From positions 1-6,115 of the forward strand of contig JAEOSV010000054.1 in the NCBI GenBank assembly GCA_016840185.1: a stretch of DNA of 6,115 bases. The letters run 5' to 3'. The notes beneath the pieces were generated by a model. The model was not told the DNA's origin and did not search any database. It saw nothing but the letters and a program-made list of their open reading frames with translations. This DNA is from Candidatus Hermodarchaeota archaeon. Lineage in GTDB: Archaea; Asgardarchaeota; Hermodarchaeia; Hermodarchaeales; Hermodarchaeaceae. Position 1 is the first letter of the stretch, and every line of letters begins with the position of its first letter. The position numbers and the translations under genes are program-made. Of this stretch, positions 1-6,014 are shown piece by piece.

Positions 1-219
1 AATCCCCCAAAGTTGTCCCTTGGCTGACTTCTCTTCTTCTTGTTCATACCAATCAACGTAAGTTTCTAAATCTTCAGGGGTGGCGTCATCAAGCTCTTTT
101 CCATTAGCGAATTTTTTCAGATATGCCTCATAACTCCGGACGATACGCGTAACATTTTCGACAGTATGTGGTTTTCGCCCACCCCGTTTTAGAAACGTCT
201 GAAATCCTTCTTCATCCAA
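1..219 (-). CDS. Integrase-like SAM (core-binding) domain protein, 5' part only
   Basis: An open frame of 73 codons runs from a TTG at 219-217 through the left edge, so the C-terminal part is missing. An in-frame TAG lies two codons upstream of the TTG, which fixes the start. A GGTGAT Shine-Dalgarno motif (complement of 226-231) sits 6 bases before it. The peptide begins MDEEGFQTFLKRGG, followed by KPHTVENVTRIVRSYEAYL, then DDATPEDLETYVDWYE and SAKGQLWGI at the edge. The pattern F..FL..GG.KP.TV......I..YE.YL is that of the helical N-terminal domain of XerC/D-type tyrosine recombinases, which grips DNA. The catalytic R-H-R-Y domain would lie beyond the window, so recombinase activity cannot be judged. 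Some archaeal proteins appear to carry this fold without a catalytic domain. That the frame codes is fairly sure; the family is a pattern-based guess. It probably has its own promoter at 243-275. Confidence 0.68.
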   Translation of the reverse strand, partial: MDEEGFQTFLKRGGRKPHTVENVTRIVRSYEAYLKKFANGKELDDATPEDLETYVDWYEQEEEKSAKGQLWGI

Positions 220-242
220 TCCCTAATCACCGACCACTTGCC

Positions 243-259
243 TCTGTTATTACGGTCTA
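243..259 (-). repeat. Shared 17-base promoter element, copy 1
   Basis: TAGACCGTAATAACAGA on the minus strand matches copy 2 at 2532-2548 at 15 of 17 positions. Both copies lie just downstream of an AT-rich box and 16-23 bases upstream of a TTG start codon. I found no third copy in the window. Confidence 0.55.
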
Positions 260-275
260 GTCTTATATTTTTTCA
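243..275 (-). promoter_or_regulatory. Putative promoter of the integrase-like gene
   Basis: On the minus strand an A-rich BRE-like stretch leads into an AAATATAAG TATA-like box (complement of 262-270). The archaeal TATA-to-start distance of about 25 bases would put transcription initiation near 240, giving a leader of about 20 bases that contains the GGTGAT ribosome binding site. The element TAGACCGTAATAACAGA (complement of 243-259) follows the box directly and recurs before the membrane glycosyltransferase gene. The 85-base gap 220-304 otherwise shows no gene. Confidence 0.5.
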
Positions 276-304
276 CTTGAGTTTATTCTCATCTAATTAT
301 TAGT

Positions 305-2515
305 TCATCTTGTTTGGTGAAGTGGTAATTCGGTTGGTCTCGGAGCCGTTGACACTGGACGTTCCAGCACACCGAGTACCAAATACAACTCATGAAGTTG
401 CAAAGAAGCGTGTTTAGTTATCCGGCCAAGTATCCGGATGAGTGCTAAAAGGTAAATTGTATTCAATGGACATAACAAAAGAATGAGAATGAAATTAGAC
501 CAGAGTAGCTGGTGGTAGGGGATGAAATAGAACGGAGTGATTGCAATCATAAAGGGCTCAGGAATGACCTCTTCATTAGTTCTAGATGAGTGGGCGATTC
601 GGAGATGTAAGAGGTTTATTCGTGTTGCCGTGGTTTCGTTAACTGCCATAACATGAATATTGCCACTCCCGCTTGCTTCAAATACTAAATGTTGAATCGG
701 AACACGTGCTTCGGGGAGGGAGTTGAAGTGATAGATGTAGAAGGTAAACCAGCATCGCTGCGGATTGGGGTTTGAAATGGAAATCTGTTGGGGTGCAACA
801 TACACAACATAAAGCCCATCTGAAAGGCCAACTAGGCTAAGTGATGCATCCCATGACTTTTCTCGAGTAGGTGTTACAGACTGAGTCAGATCTATCTTGT
901 TGTGGTCAATGCGTCGAAGGCTGCAGAAAATTTGATTGGTTGGGTGTTCAGTGATAATTGTTAAATTTAATTCATTTTTAATCAGATCGAAGTTCTGAAC
1001 TCCCTGTATGCGGGCATGGATGTTTCCAAGGTTGTATTGAATGAATGGAGATTGATTGGTAGTGATGACATAGTAGCTTTGTCGGCCTTTGATCCGCTGG
1101 TTGAAATACATTTTTTGGGCACAATAGATTGGCCAGTTCTTATCTCCCCATACTGGTGGTGCCTCGTATCCTGTGCGACTGGTAATGAAATAGTTGACTC
1201 CTTCGGGAGCATAAAGCAGGGCGTCTTCGGGGAATTGTCCTTCGAGGGCTTGGATGGATTGGAGATCTTGAGGAGAGATGTAAGGATGGATTTCTGTCGT
1301 TGCCACATAATAGAAGTTAGGAATGGCAAGGCCTGCCAAAAAGACCACGATGAGAACGGTTAGGATATAACGTGTTTTGGGTCGTTGATGTACTCCAAAA
1401 GTACGAAACGTGTAATTGAGACCAGAAGCGATTCTATCCATAAGGGGAATGAGACTAAGCCCTAAAATCAGATACAAGGGGATAAAGTTCATCATGATGA
1501 AGCGGATGAGCCACGTCCCCAAGACAAATCCGATGAGAAGGTTAGTGATGAGAAGGACAAGAACGAGTCGGTCAGCCATACGGTTTCGCTTCAAGAGGAA
1601 GATAGCACCCAGTATGGTGAGTACAAGAATAATCGAAACATAGGTGGTATGGAACCAATCGAAAACTGTAATCGTTGAAGGGCTGGATGATTGGGCTATT
1701 CCAAGAAAGTTGAGTAATGCTCCCATCGTATCGACACTGGTTGAATAGTATGCGGCTTTCAGCAATGAGCTAGACGTGTACCAGGTTTCACCCGCGGGTA
1801 TGAGCAAATCAAATGATACATACAAACCCAAAAAGAAAATGCCGGACAATGCAATGGGGAGAACGAATTTCCTGATATGGCTTAGGGTCTGTCGTTGTTG
1901 GAGTTGTTTCAAGGTTTCATACCCGACAAAGGCAATAATTGCAGCAAACAACCAAGCCACGGTCATAAGATGGCTTAATACAGTCAGTGTACCCATGATG
2001 ACAAAGACAGCCAAATCCGCAGCATGATATCCCTTCGCTATGAACCGATACAAGAACGCGACTGCAAACGGAAGAAAGGCTAGGGCTGCTTCATTTTTCA
2101 CCAAACTCGTGGCTGCATGAAACATAAACACGTCAAAGGCAGTGAGAAGCCCCGCAATGAGCCCAGCTCGATAATCACCCTCACTAAGAGTATATCCTGC
2201 ATAGAACATTCCCACCGTCAGCATTCCAGCAAAGAAAGCCGAAGTGAGCTTCACTCCAACAATGACATTCCCCCCTAAGGCTAGTGCAAACAAGGCAGCA
2301 ACAACAAAGGAGAAAATTGGCGCATCGTAGTAGAGGGTTCCCTCTGTCAGTAATGAAGTGACGTTAATCGTATAATATGCGCCATCAATACCGACTTCAA
2401 TCGGATGCACAAGAGTTGCCAAAAAACGGGATATTACAACAAATAGGAATAGGGCTAGGGCGATGAACAGGCTCAGTTTCGAGCTGTTATTCGGACAAAG
2501 CTCCTCTTCTGACAA
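305..2515 (-). CDS. Multi-pass membrane GT-C glycosyltransferase-like protein
   Basis: A 736-residue integral membrane protein, probably moving sugar from a lipid-linked donor to an acceptor on the outer face of the membrane. Hydrophobic segments lie near residues 14-35, 66-83, 86-108, 117-133, 143-158, 166-181, 184-199, 217-234, 291-308, 316-335, 338-355 and 382-400, with a last one at 672-695. Between segments 1 and 2, GIDGAYYTINVTSLLTEG (42-59) resembles the first loop of archaeal PMT/ArnT-like GT-C enzymes, where an Asp is catalytic; D44 is the candidate. VKNEAAL (139-145) also fits this group. Residues 401-670 form a polar, probably extracytoplasmic domain with N-X-S/T sequons at 487, 517 and 626. 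TTG at 2515-2513 is the most upstream start: an in-frame stop lies ten codons before it and no ATG or GTG falls between. GGGTGG, 6 bases upstream, is a weak ribosome binding site. Donor and acceptor are unknown. The fold class is fairly sure; a non-enzymatic relative is possible. Confidence 0.75.
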   Translation of the reverse strand: MSEEELCPNNSSKLSLFIALALFLFVVISRFLATLVHPIEVGIDGAYYTINVTSLLTEGTLYYDAPIFSFVVAALFALALGGNVIVGVKLTSAFFAGMLTVGMFYAGYTLSEGDYRAGLIAGLLTAFDVFMFHAATSLVKNEAALAFLPFAVAFLYRFIAKGYHAADLAVFVIMGTLTVLSHLMTVAWLFAAIIAFVGYETLKQLQQRQTLSHIRKFVLPIALSGIFFLGLYVSFDLLIPAGETWYTSSSLLKAAYYSTSVDTMGALLNFLGIAQSSSPSTITVFDWFHTTYVSIILVLTILGAIFLLKRNRMADRLVLVLLITNLLIGFVLGTWLIRFIMMNFIPLYLILGLSLIPLMDRIASGLNYTFRTFGVHQRPKTRYILTVLIVVFLAGLAIPNFYYVATTEIHPYISPQDLQSIQALEGQFPEDALLYAPEGVNYFITSRTGYEAPPVWGDKNWPIYCAQKMYFNQRIKGRQSYYVITTNQSPFIQYNLGNIHARIQGVQNFDLIKNELNLTIITEHPTNQIFCSLRRIDHNKIDLTQSVTPTREKSWDASLSLVGLSDGLYVVYVAPQQISISNPNPQRCWFTFYIYHFNSLPEARVPIQHLVFEASGSGNIHVMAVNETTATRINLLHLRIAHSSRTNEEVIPEPFMIAITPFYFIPYHQLLWSNFILILLLCPLNTIYLLALIRILGRITKHASLQLHELYLVLGVLERPVSTAPRPTELPLHQTR

Positions 2516-2531
2516 GGAGTGCCACCCATTA

Positions 2532-2548
2532 TCGGTTATTACAGTCTA
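2532..2548 (-). repeat. Shared 17-base promoter element, copy 2
   Basis: TAGACTGTAATAACCGA on the minus strand differs from copy 1 (243-259) at only two positions. It ends 16 bases before the TTG start of the membrane glycosyltransferase gene and follows the AT-rich stretch ATTAATAC (complement of 2553-2560). Confidence 0.55.
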
Positions 2549-2580
2549 CATCGTATTAATCCGTAACGGACTTTTAAATC
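2549..2580 (-). promoter_or_regulatory. Putative promoter of the membrane glycosyltransferase gene
   Basis: Two TATA-like elements are visible on the minus strand: GATTTAAAAG (complement of 2571-2580) and ATTAATAC (complement of 2553-2560). From the first, initiation would fall near 2548-2550 with a leader of about 35 bases. From the second, it would fall very close to the start codon. Between them is the interrupted palindrome TCCGT-T-ACGGA (2560-2570), a possible repressor site. The 128-base gap to the upstream gene supports separate transcription. Which box is used cannot be told from sequence alone. Confidence 0.4.
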
Positions 2581-2627
2581 TCAGTACTCCGGTCCAAACT
2601 AAAGTCAAATTGAGACACATGCAAATG

Positions 2628-2645
2628 AAACCCCGTGACGGGTTT
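2628..2645 (-). terminator. Hairpin overlapping the stop codon of the ferritin-like gene, possible terminator
   Basis: AAACCC and GGGTTT form a perfect 6-base-pair stem around a 6-base loop. The stem overlaps the TAA stop of the ferritin-like gene (2644-2646). On the minus strand it is followed by TTTCATTTG, only a weak T-rich tract. Archaeal termination depends mainly on U-tracts, so this may be an mRNA 3' end structure or chance. Confidence 0.3.
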
Positions 2646-3075
2646 AGAGTAACTCTTTGAGTGCTTGAATGTTGAAATCTAAATCTTCAACAAGCAACTG
2701 AAATTGATCACTTAGCTCAGGGAGAAAATCGATTTTTTTCGATGCAGTCAAAAGGTAGGTTCTCATGTTCTCCTCATTGGTGACCAAAACTGTAATCACT
2801 TGCATGGCATTCATTTCGGGGGTAATTGTGACGTCAGTCTCATAGTCTTCTCGATTGAATCCATGAATCGGTTCAAGAATCATTTCCGTGACAAGTTCTG
2901 TACGGAAGCGTTGAAGACGTTTTTTCCGTTTCTTATGGCTCTTTTGCAAGGTTTCGACGACCTCAAGGAGTTTGGCATCGTTGAACGTTTCCAGAACTTG
3001 AGAGTAGTAGGTGTGGGATTGTGAGTCCAATTCGATTGCAAAGGTGATTACAGCACTTGTTGTTCCTAGTTCCAT
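2644..3075 (-). CDS. Ferritin/rubrerythrin-like small helical protein, metal site degenerate
   Basis: A 143-residue soluble protein that looks like a four-helix bundle. The first helix, FAIELDSQSHTYYSQVLE (12-29), has the A-I-E-x-(E/D)...Y-Y pattern of rubrerythrin-like proteins. A second helix (35-68) bears a very basic run, KSHKKRKKR (45-53). A linker with HGFNREDYETD (71-81) leads to a third helix (88-113) and a fourth (120-142). In diiron members the ligands are Glu in helices 1 and 3 and ExxH in helices 2 and 4. By eye the equivalents here are D17, Q44/H47, N100 or E101, and E130/D133, so canonical diiron binding is doubtful. The ATG at 3075 has GAGGGA (complement of 3081-3086) 5 bases upstream. 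The gene follows the dehydrogenase by 22 bases in the same direction, so the two are probably cotranscribed. A structural or regulatory partner role for the dehydrogenase is inference. It could instead be an unrelated helical protein. Confidence 0.65.
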   Translation of the reverse strand: MELGTTSAVITFAIELDSQSHTYYSQVLETFNDAKLLEVVETLQKSHKKRKKRLQRFRTELVTEMILEPIHGFNREDYETDVTITPEMNAMQVITVLVTNEENMRTYLLTASKKIDFLPELSDQFQLLVEDLDFNIQALKELL

Positions 3076-3080
3076 GACAA

Positions 3081-3086
3081 TCCCTC
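3081..3086 (-). promoter_or_regulatory. Ribosome binding site of the ferritin-like gene
   Basis: GAGGGA on the minus strand lies 5 bases before the ATG at 3075, inside the 22-base gap after the dehydrogenase stop codon (TAG at 3100-3098). It shows that the second gene of the pair is translated independently. Confidence 0.7.
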
Positions 3087-3097
3087 AGTACTTGACA

Positions 3098-4552
3098 CTA
3101 AAACCATCGAGTGATGACGACTTTGTTCTCTGTGAAAAAGTCCACAGCGTCTTTCCCTTGACCATGTAAATCTCCGAAGAAGGAATCTTTCATACCGGAA
3201 AATGGAAATGAAGCAATGGGTGCAACGACACCGATGTTGATGCCGATATTTCCAGCACGTACACGGTATTGGTACTCTCGGGCCCACTTGCCGCTTGATG
3301 TGAAAATCGAAGAAGCATTTCCATGGGGATTTTGGTGGATGATGTCGATTGCCTCATCTAAATCTTTGACATGAATAATTGACATCACGGGTCCAAAGAT
3401 TTCTTCATTTGCAATCGTCATTTCAGGAGTGACTTTGTCAAAGATTGAAGGGCCAATGAAATATCCCTTTGGATAGTCAGGCACCGTTACTTTGCGGCCA
3501 TCGAGAATGAGTTTTGCGCCCTCTTTGATACCCAGTTCAATGTATTTCTTAACTCGTTCAAGGGCTGCTTCTGTTGCCAGGGGTCCCATGTGGACACCTT
3601 CGTTTAATCCGTTCCCAACTACTAACCGTTTAGTTGCCTTTAGAACAGCCTCCTTAATCGGTTCGTACACATCACCAACAGCTAGGAGTACCGCACCGCT
3701 AAGACAGCGCTGTCCTGAGTTGCCAAAGAACGAACCCATGAGATTTGGCACTGTCCTCTCAATATTTGCATCTGGCATGATTGTCAAGTAATTCTTGGCA
3801 CCTGCCTGGGCTTGGGCTCGCTTTGTGTGTTCGCCACACATCTTGTATAGGAGTCTGCCAATTTTTGTAGAGCCTACGAAGGACATCCCCACGGTATCGG
3901 GGCTCTCGATTAACGTATTCACAGCGGTGGGTCCACCATGCACCAGGTTCAGAACACCCTTTGGAAATCCAACCTCATCGACGAGTTCAAACTGTTTAGC
4001 TTGACTCATTGGTTTGAGTTCAGAAGGTTTCACAATGTAGGTATTCCCACAGGCAATCGCATACGGCCAGAACCAGCTCGGAACCATTCCAGGGAAATTA
4101 AAAGGAGCAACGCAGAAGAACACACCCAACGGCTGCTTAATCAGGACCTCATCAATCCCGCTCGCGATATCTTCAAAATTATATCCCATCTGAAGATGCG
4201 GAATTGCAGCTGCCGCTTCAACATTTTCAATTGTTCGACGGAATTCTCCTCGAGCTTCATCGATGATTTTACCGTGCTCGATTGTGATCACTTTTGATAA
4301 TTCTTCAAAGTTTTCTTCAATCAAATCACGGAATTGGAAAAGATAACGAATTCGTGTTTGCGCCGGTGTGGATCTCCACTTCCAGAAAGCTGCCTTCGCT
4401 GCAGCAATCGCCTTTTGGGTTTCTTCGGCAGTGGACATCGGAACCTTAGCAAGTACTTCGCCAGAAACTGGGTTAATGACATCTCGGGTTTCTTTCGCCT
4501 TGGATTCAACCCAGCGTCCATTAATATAATTTTTTAGCACTTCGCCCTTCAT
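3098..4552 (-). CDS. mmsA: Methylmalonate-semialdehyde dehydrogenase (CoA-acylating)
   Basis: A complete 484-residue aldehyde dehydrogenase of the CoA-acylating methylmalonate-semialdehyde branch (MmsA/IolA, EC 1.2.1.27). The enzyme oxidises methylmalonate semialdehyde to propanoyl-CoA and CO2, or malonate semialdehyde to acetyl-CoA and CO2, with NAD+ and CoA. It acts in valine, pyrimidine or inositol breakdown in the cytoplasm. Signatures: APFNFPGMVPSW (149-160) with oxyanion Asn152; KPSE (175-178) and FVGSTKIG (225-232) for NAD; QAGAKNYLTIMPDAN (249-263), where most ALDHs have a Glu general base and this branch does not; GQRC (280-283) with nucleophile Cys283 and Arg282, equivalent to the substrate-binding Arg301 of Bacillus subtilis MSDH; EEIFGPV (383-389); and the typical tail FSGMKDSFFGDLHGQGKDAVDFF (451-473). 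Length is normal for the family and nothing is broken. The ATG at 4552 has GAGGAG 8 bases upstream. It is probably the first gene of an operon with the ferritin-like gene. Confidence 0.93.
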   Translation of the reverse strand: MKGEVLKNYINGRWVESKAKETRDVINPVSGEVLAKVPMSTAEETQKAIAAAKAAFWKWRSTPAQTRIRYLFQFRDLIEENFEELSKVITIEHGKIIDEARGEFRRTIENVEAAAAIPHLQMGYNFEDIASGIDEVLIKQPLGVFFCVAPFNFPGMVPSWFWPYAIACGNTYIVKPSELKPMSQAKQFELVDEVGFPKGVLNLVHGGPTAVNTLIESPDTVGMSFVGSTKIGRLLYKMCGEHTKRAQAQAGAKNYLTIMPDANIERTVPNLMGSFFGNSGQRCLSGAVLLAVGDVYEPIKEAVLKATKRLVVGNGLNEGVHMGPLATEAALERVKKYIELGIKEGAKLILDGRKVTVPDYPKGYFIGPSIFDKVTPEMTIANEEIFGPVMSIIHVKDLDEAIDIIHQNPHGNASSIFTSSGKWAREYQYRVRAGNIGINIGVVAPIASFPFSGMKDSFFGDLHGQGKDAVDFFTENKVVITRWF

Positions 4553-4560
4553 TGTTAGAG

Positions 4561-4566
4561 CTCCTC
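4561..4566 (-). promoter_or_regulatory. Ribosome binding site of the dehydrogenase
   Basis: GAGGAG on the minus strand is a strong Shine-Dalgarno match 8 bases before the ATG at 4552, confirming the start. Confidence 0.8.
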
Positions 4567-4592
4567 AACACTCTCATCATAAACCAAAGCGG

Positions 4593-4629
4593 GGTTTAAA
4601 ATTCTACCCTTGTTTCGAAGGTTTATACT
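4593..4629 (-). promoter_or_regulatory. Putative tandem TATA boxes for the dehydrogenase operon
   Basis: On the minus strand GTATAAACC (complement of 4620-4628) and ATTTTAAACC (complement of 4593-4602) are both TATA-like, share TAAACC, and are 27 bases apart. Using the first gives initiation near 4598 and a leader of about 45 bases. Using the second gives initiation near 4572 and a leader of about 20 bases, still including the ribosome binding site. The two spellings may mark alternative promoters. Confidence 0.45.
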
Positions 4630-4761
4630 CCTCATTACTGGCTTCGTTGGTCATGACGCTCCGAAATAAAATGTTGGAAATTTCAGACCAGCCAATTAGA
4701 CGATCTTTTGTGAAGGAGAAAACGCTGAAAGTAACTGTGATTTTATGTCTCTGTATTTAAA

Positions 4762-4798
4762 CTAAGGTTAGTAAAACATATAAACAAGTATCTAAGGT
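4762..4798 (+). promoter_or_regulatory. Putative promoter of the C45 gene flanked by CTAAGGT repeats
   Basis: ACATATAAAC (4777-4786) is a good archaeal TATA-like box with an upstream AAA stretch. Initiation would fall near 4805-4810, leaving a leader of about 35 bases. CTAAGGT occurs at 4762-4768 and again at 4792-4798, 30 bases apart start to start, one copy on each side of the box; with the next two bases the match is 8 of 9. That spacing is close to three helical turns, suggesting a pair of regulator sites. Bases 4630-4750 of this divergent gap show no convincing gene or structure. Confidence 0.45.
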
Positions 4799-4843
4799 AA
4801 TGTCGGAAATCCGCAACCCCCCTAACAGGACTCAGCGGAGAAG

Positions 4844-5983
4844 GTGTACTCATTGGGAGACAACCAATACCAGCATGTTGATTTGAATTTCCATCACATT
4901 GTGGTCGAAGGTTCACACTATGAGGTTGGTACTCAACTGGCTGGCTTTCTTAAACAGGAACCTAACGCTAAGCAATTTTTCAACCCAGTGAAAACCAATC
5001 TTAAACGGCTAGGGTTTTCCGATTTCAACACGTTATGGGAATATTGTGAAGAATGCTCACCAGGGCTGACCGATGAAATTCAAGGTTTTGCTGATGGCAT
5101 GGGTGTCAAGCCGGATCAACTGCCGTTCTGGAATTGGACCTTTAGCCCATCTCTAGGGGGCGAGTGTAGCCAACTCGCACTCCTTTCACCTGCAACCAAA
5201 GGTCACGATATAGTCGTTGGACGTAGTTATGAATGGAATCACAAAGAAGAGGACATGAAACTGTTCACCACGCGTGTCAAAGGGAAAGCAAATCATATCG
5301 GTTTTTCATGTTTGTACTTTGGTCGTCATGATGGGATGAATGAGCATGGTTTGGTTGTCTCGATGACTGGTGGTGGCATCTTTGGAGTGCCTTTCAAGCA
5401 CCGGGGTCCCATGTTCTGGCTCCCCATCCGAACCTTACTTGATCAATGCACGTCGGTTGACAATGCACTGGAATGCCTAACAACGCTGCCTTTGACTGGT
5501 TATCTGACCCTTATGTTTGTTGATAAACATGATAACCTGGCGTTCGTCGAAGTTGCTGACGGGGTTCTTAGTGTGAGTCGATTGACACCACAGGATGAAG
5601 AAACCTTTGGGTTTTCGGTGAATCATTTTCGGCTTCCAGATATGCAAGATTACAACAAGATGAACGTTGGAATCATATCCCACTCTAAGGTCCGTGAATC
5701 ACTCATCACGAAATGGTATCATGCTCATGGTCCTGAAGTTACAAAAAACGATGTGAAGTCCCTGATGGCATCAGAGCACCCTCTTGGATTATGCAATCAT
5801 TTCTACAATGATGGATTCGGTACCCTGTGGTCCATGATTTTCAATGTGACAAAAGGAGTAGTAGATGTGTGCTTCAGTGCACCCACACACAACAAGTATC
5901 ATACATTCGGGTTGGATGATCCTGTAGGGATTACTGAATATCCAACCAAAGTACCTATCAATCTACGACCTCTCCCAATATAA
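4844..5983 (+). CDS. C45-family autoproteolytic Ntn hydrolase / acyltransferase-like protein
   Basis: A 379-residue protein resembling peptidase family C45 (acyl-CoA:6-aminopenicillanate acyltransferase-like) in the Ntn-hydrolase superfamily. Members cut themselves before a Cys, which becomes the N-terminal nucleophile for hydrolysing or transferring amide-linked acyl groups. HHIVVEGSHYEVGTQLAGFLK (17-37) is the usual opening strand and helix; ECSPGLTDEIQGFADGMG (70-87) is the central helix. GGECSQLALL (105-114) holds the likely nucleophile Cys108, giving a propeptide of about 107 residues. GRSYEW (126-131) matches the R-x-x-D/E position; GMNEHGLVVSMTGG (164-177) and GLCNHF (315-320) are further family marks. 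No signal peptide or membrane segment is visible, so it is probably cytoplasmic. The start is GTG at 4844, with GGAG only 3 bases upstream, or TTG at 4853, with AGGTG 6 bases upstream; an in-frame stop at 4823 excludes longer forms. The gene is divergent from the dehydrogenase. The substrate is unknown; penicillin chemistry is not implied. Confidence 0.85.
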   Translation: MYSLGDNQYQHVDLNFHHIVVEGSHYEVGTQLAGFLKQEPNAKQFFNPVKTNLKRLGFSDFNTLWEYCEECSPGLTDEIQGFADGMGVKPDQLPFWNWTFSPSLGGECSQLALLSPATKGHDIVVGRSYEWNHKEEDMKLFTTRVKGKANHIGFSCLYFGRHDGMNEHGLVVSMTGGGIFGVPFKHRGPMFWLPIRTLLDQCTSVDNALECLTTLPLTGYLTLMFVDKHDNLAFVEVADGVLSVSRLTPQDEETFGFSVNHFRLPDMQDYNKMNVGIISHSKVRESLITKWYHAHGPEVTKNDVKSLMASEHPLGLCNHFYNDGFGTLWSMIFNVTKGVVDVCFSAPTHNKYHTFGLDDPVGITEYPTKVPINLRPLPI

Positions 5984-5988
5984 TCGGT

Positions 5989-6000
5989 CGAATTAATTCG
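5989..6000. repeat. 12-base perfect palindrome in the convergent gap
   Basis: CGAATTAATTCG is its own reverse complement and starts 6 bases after the C45 stop codon. It is AT-rich in the centre and lacks a following T-tract on either strand, so it is not a classic terminator. It might be a protein site or chance. Confidence 0.35.
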
Positions 6001-6014
6001 TTCACACGTAATTC

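Noticed and set aside
419..440. Repeated TATCCGG (two copies) near the 3' end of the membrane glycosyltransferase gene
   Set aside because: Short, inside coding sequence, and only two copies; explained by chance codon use.
1016..1363. 115-codon plus-strand frame inside the membrane glycosyltransferase gene
   Set aside because: It lies wholly opposite a well-supported long coding frame, has no upstream signals, and its translation lacks family resemblance; a shadow frame.
2463..2660. 65-codon plus-strand frame spanning the gap before the membrane glycosyltransferase gene
   Set aside because: It overlaps the starts and ends of two opposite-strand genes and has no ribosome binding site; the gap is better explained as a promoter.
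3066..3287. 73-codon minus-strand frame overlapping the end of the dehydrogenase
   Set aside because: Arg/Cys-rich translation typical of an out-of-frame read, incompatible with the conserved dehydrogenase tail.
3938..4297. 119-codon plus-strand frame opposite the dehydrogenase
   Set aside because: It is antisense to the conserved mmsA frame, and its translation has irregular composition without domains; a shadow frame.
4581..4597. AAACC/GGTTT 5-base inverted repeat in the dehydrogenase leader
   Set aside because: The stem is too short and overlaps a TATA-like box, so its symmetry is likely incidental.
4653..4760. 35-codon plus-strand frame beginning ATGACGCTCCG in the divergent intergenic region, ending TAA
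   Set aside because: It has no ribosome binding site and no recognisable domain. It overlaps the region expected to regulate the dehydrogenase. It could be a remnant but cannot be supported as a gene.
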